Source of the DNA: an uncultured Gammaproteobacteria bacterium
Lineage (GTDB): Bacteria; Pseudomonadota; Gammaproteobacteria; Pseudomonadales; Azotimanducaceae
NCBI GenBank assembly: GCA_913049815.1
Contig: CAJWYI010000007.1
Coordinates: 1-41,733, forward strand
Reading direction: 5' to 3'
Length of the DNA: 41,733 nt
Shown: positions 18,176 to 26,848 of the stretch, piece by piece
Position numbering within the stretch: position 1 is the stretch's first letter
Layout of the letters: each line of letters opens with the position of its first letter
Notes under the pieces: model-generated
Database searches by the model: none
Seen by the model: only the letters and a program-made list of their open reading frames with translations
Told to the model about the DNA's origin: nothing
Translations under genes and position numbers: made by a program

Positions 18176-19336
18176 ATGTCTGGAGAGGCAAAACATGTGT
18201 CAGTCGCAATTGTCGGCGGCGGCATCGCTGGTGTCTGGTTGCTGCGAATTCTAAGCGACCTCGGTATTAATGCCTGGCTGTTTGAAGCAGAGGGCCTGGG
18301 GGCAGGACAGACGCTCGCCTCCCAAGGCATGATTCACGGTGGTCTCAAATACCAACTCCACGCGGGTCGCGATGGGTTGGGAGAATCGCTTGCCCACATG
18401 CCAGATTTCTGGCGTGCCTGTCTTAGAGGACAGGGAGCTGTCGATCTTCGCGGCGCCGAGACAAGTTCCGATCACTACTATCTATTCAGTCCGGGTGGTA
18501 TGGCCAATCGACTGACCGCATTTCTCGGCAGTCGCATGATCGTGGGCCGCGCCGAAAAATGCTCACGCGACTACTACCCCGAGGCTCTTCGCCACAACGA
18601 TTTTTCAGGTAGCGTTTACCAGCTTCAGGATGTCGTCCTGAATGTACCCTCAATACTCAATGCATTGACGTCGACCTGTGCCCATCGATGTTTTAGAGGT
18701 TCGGCCAAGGTTGATGGTGTTCACAATGGTCAGATCACTTCACTCTTTTGCAACGGCGAGCACATTACGGCTGATTGCTATGTGTTTTGTGCAGGCGCAG
18801 GTAACGATGCCCTGATTGCAGATTCCCCATTGGCTTACGTAAAAATGCAACGCAGGCCGTTAAAGCAAGCCATTGTGACCGGTGACCTGCCTGCACTGTA
18901 TGCACACGTAGCGAGTCCACTGTCCGGCACAAAACCGAGAGTGACGATCACGTCCCACGAATCGGATGCTGGTACAACCTGGTATCTGGGTGGCGCCCTG
19001 GCTGAGACAGGCACAACCAGGTCGGATCCCGAGCAGGTGTCGTTCACTCGCTCTGAGCTCGTCGAATTGTTCCCCTGGCTGTCGTTTGATGGATGTACGT
19101 TCGATACGCTGGACATCGACCGTGCCGAGCCGGATCAGTTATCGGGCGGATTACCAGACAGTCCATTCGTCGAAAAAGTAGGCAATGCGATAGTGTGCTG
19201 GCCGACAAAACTGACGCTGGCACCCCTCATGGCTGACTTCGCGCTGTCTCACATCAAGCCTCTAATCGCTGGTAATACGAGCAGCACGCTCCCAGAACTG
19301 GAAGTCGCAAAGATAGCGAGAATGCCCTTTGGTTAA
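18176..19336 (+). CDS. FAD-dependent oxidoreductase, DAO family (role unknown)
   Basis: A 386 aa flavoprotein of the DAO fold. The N-terminal dinucleotide motif is VSVAIVGGGIAGVWLLR with an acidic residue ending beta-2 (WLFEAEG). A second flavin-contact segment, ASQGMIHGGLKYQ, resembles glycerol-3-phosphate dehydrogenase-type enzymes. A central GG-loop region (CYVFCAGAGND) completes the FAD domain. There is no signal peptide. The aldo/keto reductase gene follows directly, and the pair sits between waaA and hldE. From memory, P. aeruginosa has a similar pair in its LPS region (PA4991, with a crystal structure but no known substrate). A role in core-sugar or related metabolism is only inference. 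TATACT lies 6 nt before the ATG, hinting at a leaderless message. Confidence 0.85.
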   Translation: MSGEAKHVSVAIVGGGIAGVWLLRILSDLGINAWLFEAEGLGAGQTLASQGMIHGGLKYQLHAGRDGLGESLAHMPDFWRACLRGQGAVDLRGAETSSDHYYLFSPGGMANRLTAFLGSRMIVGRAEKCSRDYYPEALRHNDFSGSVYQLQDVVLNVPSILNALTSTCAHRCFRGSAKVDGVHNGQITSLFCNGEHITADCYVFCAGAGNDALIADSPLAYVKMQRRPLKQAIVTGDLPALYAHVASPLSGTKPRVTITSHESDAGTTWYLGGALAETGTTRSDPEQVSFTRSELVELFPWLSFDGCTFDTLDIDRAEPDQLSGGLPDSPFVEKVGNAIVCWPTKLTLAPLMADFALSHIKPLIAGNTSSTLPELEVAKIARMPFG

Positions 19337-19352
19337 CGTTAATCCGCCTGAT

Positions 19353-20147
19353 ATGTTGTGGTTAACTGACACCACCTACCGTCCGCTTTTTGACAACTGC
19401 CACGTATCTCCGATCGGGCTTGGGACGGTCAAGATGGGCCGGAACCGAGGCGTAAAATATCCACGCTCATTTAAAATTCCAAATGATCGGGACGTCGCCA
19501 ATCTGCTGGCTCTTGCTTACGACCTCGGCATCAATCTCATCGACACAGCGCCCGCCTACGGCAACTGTGAGTCCCGCCTAGGAGCAATCCTGTCCAACAG
19601 GCATCAATGGGTCATCTGTACAAAAGCGGGTGAGTACTTCGACGGTCAAAAATCATCATTCGATTTCTCGCCAGAGGGTCTGACCAATAGTGTCGAACAG
19701 AGCCTCCGGCGACTTGCAACAGATTACCTGGACGTTGTGCTTCTTCACCTTCCAGATGACGACCTCTCGACCCTATCCTCTGAAGCATTAACCGCGCTCA
19801 GCAAACTAAAGGAACGCGGACTAATTCGCGCGATCGGCGCATCAACTAAGTCGACCCCTGCAGGGCTGCTTGCAGTCGAAGATTACGATGTCGTGATGAT
19901 CGCCTATCACCAGCAGGATACAACACAGCAGGCCGTCCTGGATGCCGCGCACGCTTCAAGCCGGGGTGTGATGATCAAGAAAGGCTTGCAAAGCGGCCAC
20001 AGCGGTTCACCCGATGAGTACCTCCGCTTTCTGATGGCCACATCGATGTCGAGCGTCATCGTGGGCACGATCAACCCATCTCATCTTGCCGCCAATGTCG
20101 CGACCATTGCACAGGTCATTACAGCGAACGGATCTTCTCTGCGATAA
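19353..20147 (+). CDS. Aldo/keto reductase family protein
   Basis: A TIM-barrel oxidoreductase of 264 aa. The catalytic tetrad is visible as Asp and Tyr in NLIDTAPAYGN, Lys in VICTKAGE and His in VVLLHLPDD. The NADPH-binding end (SSVIVGTINPSHLAANV) is recognisable near the C terminus. The track uses TTG 19329, which overlaps the FAD gene stop by 8 bp; the ATG at 19353 leaves a 16 bp gap and removes an unconserved leader. Neither has a strong ribosome site. Co-directional pairing with the flavoprotein suggests joint action on one substrate. The last 29 bp overlap the 3' end of hldE on the opposite strand. Confidence 0.85.
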   Translation: MLWLTDTTYRPLFDNCHVSPIGLGTVKMGRNRGVKYPRSFKIPNDRDVANLLALAYDLGINLIDTAPAYGNCESRLGAILSNRHQWVICTKAGEYFDGQKSSFDFSPEGLTNSVEQSLRRLATDYLDVVLLHLPDDDLSTLSSEALTALSKLKERGLIRAIGASTKSTPAGLLAVEDYDVVMIAYHQQDTTQQAVLDAAHASSRGVMIKKGLQSGHSGSPDEYLRFLMATSMSSVIVGTINPSHLAANVATIAQVITANGSSLR

Positions 20148-21552
20148 GAGTTGTCGAAGTTCCCTGCACCAGTTGCAGGACCTTTACATCTCCACCGTAG
20201 TTAAGAACGATGTCGGCGCCCACAACCTCGTGAGCCTGATAGTCACCGCCTTTGACGAGGACGTCTGGCTTGAGTTCAGCCAGAAGTGCTTCTGGCGTGT
20301 CTTCTGAGAACGACGTCACCCAGTCGACAGCTTCTAGGCCAGCCAACATCGTCATCCGTCGATCGACAGGATTGATTGGTCGTCCGAACCCCTTTAGACG
20401 AGTAACGCCATCATCATCATTGATCGCTACAATCAGCCGGTCACCGTGCTGCCTCGCTTCCTCAAGGTAAGAAACGTGGCCAGCATGGAGAATGTCAAAA
20501 CAACCATTCGTAAAGACGATTCTTTCTCCCTGTCGTCGCGCATCAGCCACGACATCCTTCAACTGATGCGCCGACATCATGCCTTTTCCGACACTCAGTG
20601 CGTTCGCCATCTCAAGACGTAGTTCCGCTTCGCTTACGCTAGTCGTTCCCGACTGAGTCACAACGATGCCTGCAGCATAAGTGGCCCAATCAATCGCCTC
20701 GAGCATCGTAGCACCAACACTCATCGCCGACGCCATGATTGCGATAACCGTGTCACCCGCTCCCGTGACGTCGTAGACCTCCCGTTTGCGTGCGGGCAGG
20801 TGGTGGCTTTCACCATCACAATAGAGCGTCATCCCATCACTATGACGCGTCACCAACAACGCCCCGAGCTCGAGTTGTTCAATCAATGAGAGCGCTTTAT
20901 TCCGCATATCTGATTCATCGCGGCATTCTCCGACGGCCGCCTCAAACTCTTTCAAGTTCGGCTTGAGCATTGTGACGCCTCTATAGCATTCAAAATTCTT
21001 GTACTTCGGATCCACCAGGACAAGTTTTCTATCGTCCAGGACCGCGCGAATTAACATCCGGGGATCAGACAGCGTGCCTTTATCATAGTCTGAGAGAACA
21101 ACAGCGTTATACCCGGCAGCAGCCGCGTGATATTTGGCGACGAGCTCAGCTTCAGTCGGGGGGAACGTTTCCTCATCATCTGCACGAATCAGTTGTTGTT
21201 GCCGACTCATGATCCGCAGTTTCGTGATGGTGGGGTAATCATGAAGACGAACCAGAGACGGGTTGATCCCTGCGGTTTTGCATTTAGCCTCCAAAATCGA
21301 CGCATTTTCGTCATCACCACATAGGCCAATAAGAGCTGACCGTCCACCCAGCGTGGCGACATTCAATGCCACGTTGGCTGCACCACCCAAGCGAGCCTCC
21401 CTTTCTTCAATCGTGACAATGGGTACTGGCGCCTCTGCGGAAATACGGCTCGCATCGCCAATCCAGTACTGATCGAGAATGACATCACCGATGGTCAAGA
21501 CGCTCGCCCCGTCAAACGAAGGCAAAACTGTTAAAAAATTAGGTGGGTTCAT
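20119..21552 (-). CDS. hldE: Bifunctional heptose-7-phosphate kinase / heptose-1-phosphate adenylyltransferase HldE
   Basis: HldE supplies ADP-heptose for the LPS inner core: the N-terminal kinase makes heptose 1,7-bisphosphate and the C-terminal domain makes ADP-heptose after GmhB action. The ribokinase-like domain has ARLGGAANVALNVATLGG and DVTGAGDTVIAIMAS. The nucleotidyltransferase domain has TNGCFDILHAGHVSYL with the HxGH motif. From the ATG at 21552 the length is 477 aa, identical to E. coli; the track's TTG (21570) adds six residues. It is convergent with the aldo/keto reductase, with a 29 bp 3' overlap, and lies 28 bp downstream of the GT4 gene. Confidence 0.97.
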   Translation of the reverse strand: MNPPNFLTVLPSFDGASVLTIGDVILDQYWIGDASRISAEAPVPIVTIEEREARLGGAANVALNVATLGGRSALIGLCGDDENASILEAKCKTAGINPSLVRLHDYPTITKLRIMSRQQQLIRADDEETFPPTEAELVAKYHAAAAGYNAVVLSDYDKGTLSDPRMLIRAVLDDRKLVLVDPKYKNFECYRGVTMLKPNLKEFEAAVGECRDESDMRNKALSLIEQLELGALLVTRHSDGMTLYCDGESHHLPARKREVYDVTGAGDTVIAIMASAMSVGATMLEAIDWATYAAGIVVTQSGTTSVSEAELRLEMANALSVGKGMMSAHQLKDVVADARRQGERIVFTNGCFDILHAGHVSYLEEARQHGDRLIVAINDDDGVTRLKGFGRPINPVDRRMTMLAGLEAVDWVTSFSEDTPEALLAELKPDVLVKGGDYQAHEVVGADIVLNYGGDVKVLQLVQGTSTTLIAEKIRSL

Positions 21553-21580
21553 GCGTTTCTCGTACGGCAAACCTGTGCGG

Positions 21581-22648
21581 CTATCCTATGATGACTGAGT
21601 TCATTACTTCAGACATTCTGCGGGCGAAAACATCCGGGGTAAAGTTCCGCAGTCTTTCGTCGGCAGATTGGGGTATCACATGCTTGAGCTTCATAATCTC
21701 AGCCGCCAGAGAATTTGCGTTGCCACTCTCAAACAGAAGATCGGCGATCCCCAGTTCAGAGGGTCCTCCTGCATTGCTGCAAAGGACAGGCAGTTCTGCT
21801 GCACTACCCTCCAGTAACACCATACCAAAAGCCTCTTCGTGCCCGGAGGCCAGGACCAGACCATCAAAAGCCTTTAGATATCGGGATGCGGACGGCTTAT
21901 GACCGTGAAATACGACGCGTTCGGACAAACCTAGCTGCTCAACCTGCGCCTCAAGTGACGACCGAAGTGGTCCGTCACCAATAATCGACAAATGGATATC
22001 GTCCGGGACTTGATGCAGCGCGTCGAGCAACAACCTATGGTTTTTTTTGTTCACCAGACGACCGATAGAGACAAGCGCGAGACCCGACACCGAGAGCTCT
22101 AGTGCTGTACGCGCTTCTTTGCGATGAAGTAGGGCATCCACAAGATCTTCACGGACGGCATGATGCATTGTGAACAATCTTTCCGGCAATGCACCGCAGA
22201 ATCGTTCAATATCTCGTGCAACAGAGTTAGACACGGCGACCAGCCGCAGATGACGACACCATAACCGGACAAACAATGACCGCGTTGGCCGTTGGAACAC
22301 CTTGTGTTCGTGTACAACGCCGAGTAATGCACGCGGTCGATAGAGATAGCTGAGCACACCCGCCAGATAGATACATTTGTAGCGATGCGCAATAACAACA
22401 TCGAATTTGCCTTCATGCATGACCGCTGCCAATCGAGTCAGCGCCGTCCACTTGATACCCCGCAGGGAAGAAGAATCAAGCTCGAAAAACAGGACCTTAT
22501 CACCGCCTGTCTCATGAGCCACTGTCTGATCATTGGCGCCACAGAGATATACTGTGGTTATTCGATCTCTAGGTAACGCTCCCGCATATTGCCGGCAGAT
22601 ATCGACAAATGGGCCTTTGGCGTCATGGCAAATCTGTAGGACATTCAT
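21581..22648 (-). CDS. GT4-family glycosyltransferase, likely LPS core
   Basis: A retaining GT-B glycosyltransferase of 355 aa. The C-terminal half shows LVSIGRLVNKKNHRLLLDAL, the family glutamates in HEEAFGMVLLEGSAAELPVLC, and SNAGGPSELG. The N terminus begins MNVLQICHDAKGPF without a signal peptide, so it acts at the cytoplasmic face of the membrane. The gene lies between hldE and the kinase genes, supporting a role in adding a core hexose or heptose. It could be the local counterpart of WaaG or of a Pseudomonas WapH-type transferase, but acceptor and donor cannot be told from sequence. No other candidate outer-core transferase is in the window. Confidence 0.88.
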   Translation of the reverse strand: MNVLQICHDAKGPFVDICRQYAGALPRDRITTVYLCGANDQTVAHETGGDKVLFFELDSSSLRGIKWTALTRLAAVMHEGKFDVVIAHRYKCIYLAGVLSYLYRPRALLGVVHEHKVFQRPTRSLFVRLWCRHLRLVAVSNSVARDIERFCGALPERLFTMHHAVREDLVDALLHRKEARTALELSVSGLALVSIGRLVNKKNHRLLLDALHQVPDDIHLSIIGDGPLRSSLEAQVEQLGLSERVVFHGHKPSASRYLKAFDGLVLASGHEEAFGMVLLEGSAAELPVLCSNAGGPSELGIADLLFESGNANSLAAEIMKLKHVIPQSADERLRNFTPDVFARRMSEVMNSVIIG

Positions 22649-22690
22649 GGTAGGTGCATCACATTGCCGTTGGACCGACGGCCAACCCGA

Positions 22691-24136
22691 TCATGCATCC
22701 AGATCAGCCAATAATCCACGAAACTGGTTCGCGAGCTCAGGTCGATCCCGCCAGTTTTTCATGAAACGTTTGAGGTCGCGTCTGAACGCACGCCTGAAAC
22801 TGATGACATCATGATGTTCCTTCATGGCATCGAGGTCCAAGAGCACCGGACCTCGTTCCGACATCATGAAGTTCGTCGCCTTCATGTCACCATGACTGAT
22901 CCGGCTGTCTGACAAATCCTGGAGAAGCGATGAGATCGCAGCCATCTGATCATTAGGTTCTCGGCTGGTTTTGATCGTTGCCAGTGCATCGGTACCCGCA
23001 ACGTACTCTGAAACAAAATAGGCCCGCCCTCGGAAGGGGCCCACCTTTTCCTCGATCATCGCAACGGGCTTGACCGACGGAATTCCCAGAAACTCCATAC
23101 GCCACGCATTCACCCACGATCGCCGTGCTCGACTCAGGCCAATCGCACGTTTCAACCGGTGTAGTGCTCCTTTTAGGTTATAGCGCTTCACGACGAGATC
23201 ATGCCTGCCGACCTGAACCCTGACTATCGTCGCAGAACCGCCACGCTTCAGATTCTGACCACGATCCATCCAGTAATCCGGTCTGGACAACAGCTTTCTC
23301 ATATCTTGGGTGAGCAGCCTGCGGTCACAAACGACAAATCTATTGAAGGTCGACTCGCAAGCGAATTGCGTACAGTCCCGCAACGTTTTCCTCAAGTAAC
23401 CACGCTTTCTAGCTTCTCGCTGTTTGGACAGTGCATTATCCAAACGAGCGAGTTCGGACTCCCGCTCCTGCCAGGCTCTCTCGCGCTGGTAATCACGAAA
23501 CACCAGCGGAATCAGTGGATCGTAACGCGGAAAAAATTGTGTGAAAAATTCAGCAAGATTAGCAATGCTGTCCGAGCTGGACAGTGGCCCGCTACCCTGC
23601 CTCTCGACATGTCCACCATCAATCATGTAGAGCCGCTTTCCCACGCGCAGAAAGTTCCCCAGATGAATATCTCGCTGAATGACGCCTTTGCTGTGCATTT
23701 GCGCCAACATACTCATCGCTTCATGCAGGATGTCCAGGTGATCCGAACGAGACAAGGTGGCCTGCCAGTCAGATTGAAGACTCACGGCATCTTCCAGAAA
23801 CTCAAATGCCAGCAAATTACCTGCACTGATATCCGTTTCTCCCTGCCAGAGCAGACGCGGGGTTGGGATTGATGATTCCTGAATCAATGTGCTTCCGCGC
23901 ACCTCACGACGAGCGTACCGTTTAGCTGAGCGCCCCAGATACAGCTTGATCAACAACGGGTGTCCGTCTCCGTCTCCCCTCGTTGCGCGTGCAACCAGCC
24001 GTTTACCCGGGAGGATGCGTAGTATCTCTTCTACAGTGATTCGGCACTGGTCTGATCCGAAACGCCCCTCAAATGCGAACGGAACCTGCAGTGACCGACC
24101 TGCCAAGCAGATATCTTGTGTCGTTAACTCGATCAT
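22691..24136 (-). CDS. Tandem LPS-kinase-like protein (two kinase domains fused)
   Basis: A 481 aa protein with two eukaryotic-like kinase folds of the WaaP/Kdo-kinase superfamily in a row. The first (about residues 30-215) has the ATP-site lysine in HPLLIKLYLG, the catalytic loop GVIQRDIHLGNFL with Gln in place of His in HRD, and MIDGG in place of DFG. The second (about 290-475) has DLVVKRYNLKG, the loop ISHGDMKATNFM and LLDLDAM. Both keep the catalytic Asp and metal-binding Asn, so both could be active. Position within the core locus implies phosphorylation of core sugars. A similar two-kinase protein exists, as I recall, in the P. aeruginosa core cluster. Substrates are unknown. Confidence 0.85.
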   Translation of the reverse strand: MIELTTQDICLAGRSLQVPFAFEGRFGSDQCRITVEEILRILPGKRLVARATRGDGDGHPLLIKLYLGRSAKRYARREVRGSTLIQESSIPTPRLLWQGETDISAGNLLAFEFLEDAVSLQSDWQATLSRSDHLDILHEAMSMLAQMHSKGVIQRDIHLGNFLRVGKRLYMIDGGHVERQGSGPLSSSDSIANLAEFFTQFFPRYDPLIPLVFRDYQRERAWQERESELARLDNALSKQREARKRGYLRKTLRDCTQFACESTFNRFVVCDRRLLTQDMRKLLSRPDYWMDRGQNLKRGGSATIVRVQVGRHDLVVKRYNLKGALHRLKRAIGLSRARRSWVNAWRMEFLGIPSVKPVAMIEEKVGPFRGRAYFVSEYVAGTDALATIKTSREPNDQMAAISSLLQDLSDSRISHGDMKATNFMMSERGPVLLDLDAMKEHHDVISFRRAFRRDLKRFMKNWRDRPELANQFRGLLADLDA

Positions 24137-24261
24137 GGTGCTTCAGTCCGCCAATGGGCGCGATCGTCGCTGATCAGAATACCATGCACAGTAATCGCCC
24201 CAAAATCCATTGTGTACAGAGCCTAAAACGCCGTGACCCTGAAGAAGCCATAAAACCACGA

Positions 24262-25013
24262 TCACCGACGACCGCGTAAAAAGCGTAAAATGGCCCGGAG
24301 CAGCCGTTTGTCGTCACCTATGTACGTGCTGTGCTTTCTGTAGTGCAAGAAGAAACGGGGCCGACGGCTGCAATTAACATAGAAGCGGGCAACCCAATCC
24401 ATGCTGGCAAGATCCTTAATGACACCACTTCGATAAAGCGGTGCTGATTTCCTGAATATTCGCCCCAGAGGACAATTAACGATGCGTACATCCGGATCGA
24501 CTTTGGTGGCAAGAATGTTCCGCTACTCCAATCAAAGTGAGAGACCCCGCATCATGTAAGGAGCTTGTGCTATTCGCCAGCTCCCACATGACCTGAGCAC
24601 ACCATCTCCGGTCGTTGAACACATGCGATGACTATTGGGCCAGCGTCCATAAGTCAACACTGTCTGTGACTTCCTCTGTGACGATGCCGCCCCGTCTATA
24701 TTGTGTTTCAACAAATGCAACGAGTCTCGCGGTTGGTACGTTCAGCACCTCGAAGTAGCGTTGATTCTGCCATTCGTCGGCAAACCTAGAACGACCAAAG
24801 AAGCGGCGACAGTCTTATCCAGCAAGATGGTAAACTTCGAGTATTAGACCTTTCCGTCAAAGATGACGCGCTTCAGGTACGACATCCTCGTCGCGTTAAC
24901 AGCTTAGCCCTGCAAGTTTGCGATTCATTCAAATGAACTGAAGACACTGGATTCACTCGTAGTCACATCCGACGCCAGCCAATATTCTCCCCATTTCCCG
25001 CGATGCTCATCAT
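24262..25013 (-). pseudogene. Decayed LPS-core kinase (WaaP/KdkA superfamily)
   Basis: The ORF track shows only two short shadows here, but the minus strand holds a kinase reading frame broken by stops and shifts. One frame from 24814 reads FFGRSRFADEWQNQRYFEVL, then NVPTARLVAFVET and VTEEVTDSVDL, as in LPS kinases. It crosses a TAG at 24632-24634 and continues to SLHDAG. After a shift near a CCCC run (24545-24548) comes VSHFDW, and after another shift near 24522 RNILATKVDPDVRIVN, which together rebuild a GVSHFDxxSRNILA catalytic loop. The tail IKDLASMDWVARFYVNCSRR runs to a TGA at 24262. A likely ancestral ATG at 25013 overlaps the waaP stop as ATGA but meets TGA after 16 codons. The span fits a protein of about 250 aa, typical for the family. 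Multiple lesions make sequencing error unlikely. Confidence 0.82.
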
Positions 25014-25810
25014 CCCGTTAACCAGTCTGGCAAAGGAGCACCTTCACGGTGTCCCAGCCACTGTGCACGTTTGAGCACATCTCGCCAAAAAAGCTGGTCC
25101 ATTTTCAAGGCGTCTTTCAATGGTTTGCCGGAGTACCGTCGAATGAAGCAAAGAAGGTCCATCCGCGTATAACCAGCGCCGAATGACGAAAACAACAGTG
25201 AACCCAAATCCTTTACAAGCCAACGATACGGCACGTGATCTCTGCATTGCGCACGATGAAAATCGATGAGGTACAACGCCGCGTTAACGTCGCCATGATC
25301 AAGATGAAAGTGACAGATGTAGAGATCTCGATGGTTCACACCCAACGCGTGCATCGAACGAATGTAACTTGCCAGTCGAATGACCAACCGTCGACGGTCA
25401 CGCGGTGTGATCGGATCTTTCGCGAGGTCCTCCAGCGTCACTGTTTTGGTCAGCGCTTCCATCACGATGACAGAATGTTGTCTCGCAGGGTCCCAGCCAT
25501 CAACCTCGAGTGCAACTGGCGAAGGTACCAGCAACCCCGCATCCTGCATACGTCGCAGCGCATGCCATTCATTCCCAGCTCCTAGGACAGGCGCACGAAA
25601 TCTAATCCAGTTCTTGATCATCTCAAGCCATCCAACACCCGAATGCACCTTAGCGAAATAGTCGGCGTCTTCGTGCGTGAACTTGAAGGTTCTTCGCGCA
25701 GCGAGTTCCCGGTGCACCTCGCCTTCAACAGACTGGAGCTGCATAAACAGCGATCCCGGCGGAAAAGCATCGATGAATCGATGGTCGTCAGTCTGATAGT
25801 AGGTAATCAC
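25010..25810 (-). CDS. waaP: LPS core heptose(I) kinase WaaP (RfaP)
   Basis: WaaP phosphorylates O-4 of the first heptose of the LPS inner core, which strengthens the outer membrane; it is essential in Pseudomonas. The kinase catalytic loop is GVNHRDLYICHFHLDH and the DFG-equivalent is YLIDFHRAQCR, both hallmark WaaP sequences. The protein is 266 aa, as in E. coli and Pseudomonas. The start is GTG at 25810, with AAGG about 9 nt upstream and only 6 bp after the waaC stop. Unlike the common waaC-waaG-waaP order, no waaG lies between. Confidence 0.96.
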   Translation of the reverse strand: MITYYQTDDHRFIDAFPPGSLFMQLQSVEGEVHRELAARRTFKFTHEDADYFAKVHSGVGWLEMIKNWIRFRAPVLGAGNEWHALRRMQDAGLLVPSPVALEVDGWDPARQHSVIVMEALTKTVTLEDLAKDPITPRDRRRLVIRLASYIRSMHALGVNHRDLYICHFHLDHGDVNAALYLIDFHRAQCRDHVPYRWLVKDLGSLLFSSFGAGYTRMDLLCFIRRYSGKPLKDALKMDQLFWRDVLKRAQWLGHREGAPLPDWLTG

Positions 25811-25816
25811 CGTACG

Positions 25817-26848
25817 CTACCTTGACAGGACCCCAACCAATGTCGACGCAACTCGCTCAGGTGTAATCTGCTCGTAACAGGGCGGAAAGATAGCGTTTCG
25901 ATTAGGCAAAGGTAAAAACTGACAGTCTTTCCTAAGACAAGGAGCACAAGGCAAGTGCCGGGTTGCGAGAGTAGTCACTTGCCTTCCATACATCCCCGTC
26001 AACGTCGAGTTGGTAGCACCATAGATACCGATAACCGGCTTCTCCATCGCAACAGCTAGGTGCCCCAGACCACTGTCCACGGATACAACGCCGTGACACA
26101 ACGCCATTTCGCGCATCACGTCCGTGAGCGGCATCTGCGGCAATAACCGAGCGTTTGGCAGATCACGCACCACGAACTCTGCCCTCTCTTTTTCCTTTGC
26201 ACTTCCAGAGGTCAAGACAACTTCAATATCCGATTCACCCAAAGAACGAGCCAACTCCCGCCAACAATCTCGTGGCCAGTGTTTGGATTCCCAGGTAGTG
26301 CCATGTAGTAGCATTACCCGAGTCGGCCAAGTTGGCTCGAGCGGAACACGCTGATCAAGTCCATAATTCGGTTCTCCAATTGGTACCTCATATCCGAGTG
26401 TGCGGGCAAACAGCTGGCGAACACGCGTTACCGCATGTTGAGAACGAGGCACACTGACAGTTTCGTGATAGAAACGACGACTCAATGGTTCTCGCGCTGA
26501 TTGACCATCAAGCCCCGCGACCGTTCCTCTAGCAAGTCCTGCAACAACGGCACTCTTCAGCAAACCCTGAGCGTCGATGATCAGGTCATATCGAACATCT
26601 CTCAGCCGCCTCACAAACCGGGATGCATCCCGAAGCCCTCCGGACCGTGGCAGCTGCCGAGTCCAGCGTCGCAAGCCGATCGGGATGACTTGGTCAACGG
26701 CCGGATGTTGATCAGGAATGGCGGTAAAGGCCTCCTCAACAACCCAGTCAAAACGGATGTCGTCTCGAAGGCTCACGGCGTCTGAAATCGCAGGGAGCGT
26801 GTGGATGACATCACCGAGCGATGACATCTTGACCACCAGAACTCTCAA
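25817..26848 (-). CDS. waaC: LPS heptosyltransferase I (WaaC)
   Basis: A GT9 enzyme that transfers the first L,D-heptose from ADP-heptose to Kdo. The N terminus RVLVVKMSSLGDVIHTLPAI matches the canonical WaaC start, so the initiation codon is TTG at 26846-26848. It overlaps the waaF stop (TTGA). AGG about 10 nt upstream supports this start. The donor-site segment is VVSVDSGLGHLAVAMEKPVIGIYG. Length 343 aa is normal. It is translationally coupled to waaF and followed closely by waaP. Confidence 0.96.
   Translation of the reverse strand: MRVLVVKMSSLGDVIHTLPAISDAVSLRDDIRFDWVVEEAFTAIPDQHPAVDQVIPIGLRRWTRQLPRSGGLRDASRFVRRLRDVRYDLIIDAQGLLKSAVVAGLARGTVAGLDGQSAREPLSRRFYHETVSVPRSQHAVTRVRQLFARTLGYEVPIGEPNYGLDQRVPLEPTWPTRVMLLHGTTWESKHWPRDCWRELARSLGESDIEVVLTSGSAKEKERAEFVVRDLPNARLLPQMPLTDVMREMALCHGVVSVDSGLGHLAVAMEKPVIGIYGATNSTLTGMYGRQVTTLATRHLPCAPCLRKDCQFLPLPNRNAIFPPCYEQITPERVASTLVGVLSR

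Noticed and set aside
23201-23872. 223 aa plus-strand ORF
   Set aside because: It is antisense to the tandem kinase, whose catalytic loops are preserved. The plus frame shows no domain.
24318-24720. Two short minus-strand ORFs (64 and 62 aa)
   Set aside because: Their frames are partly out of phase with the kinase remnants. They make better sense as by-products of the pseudogene's shifts than as genes.
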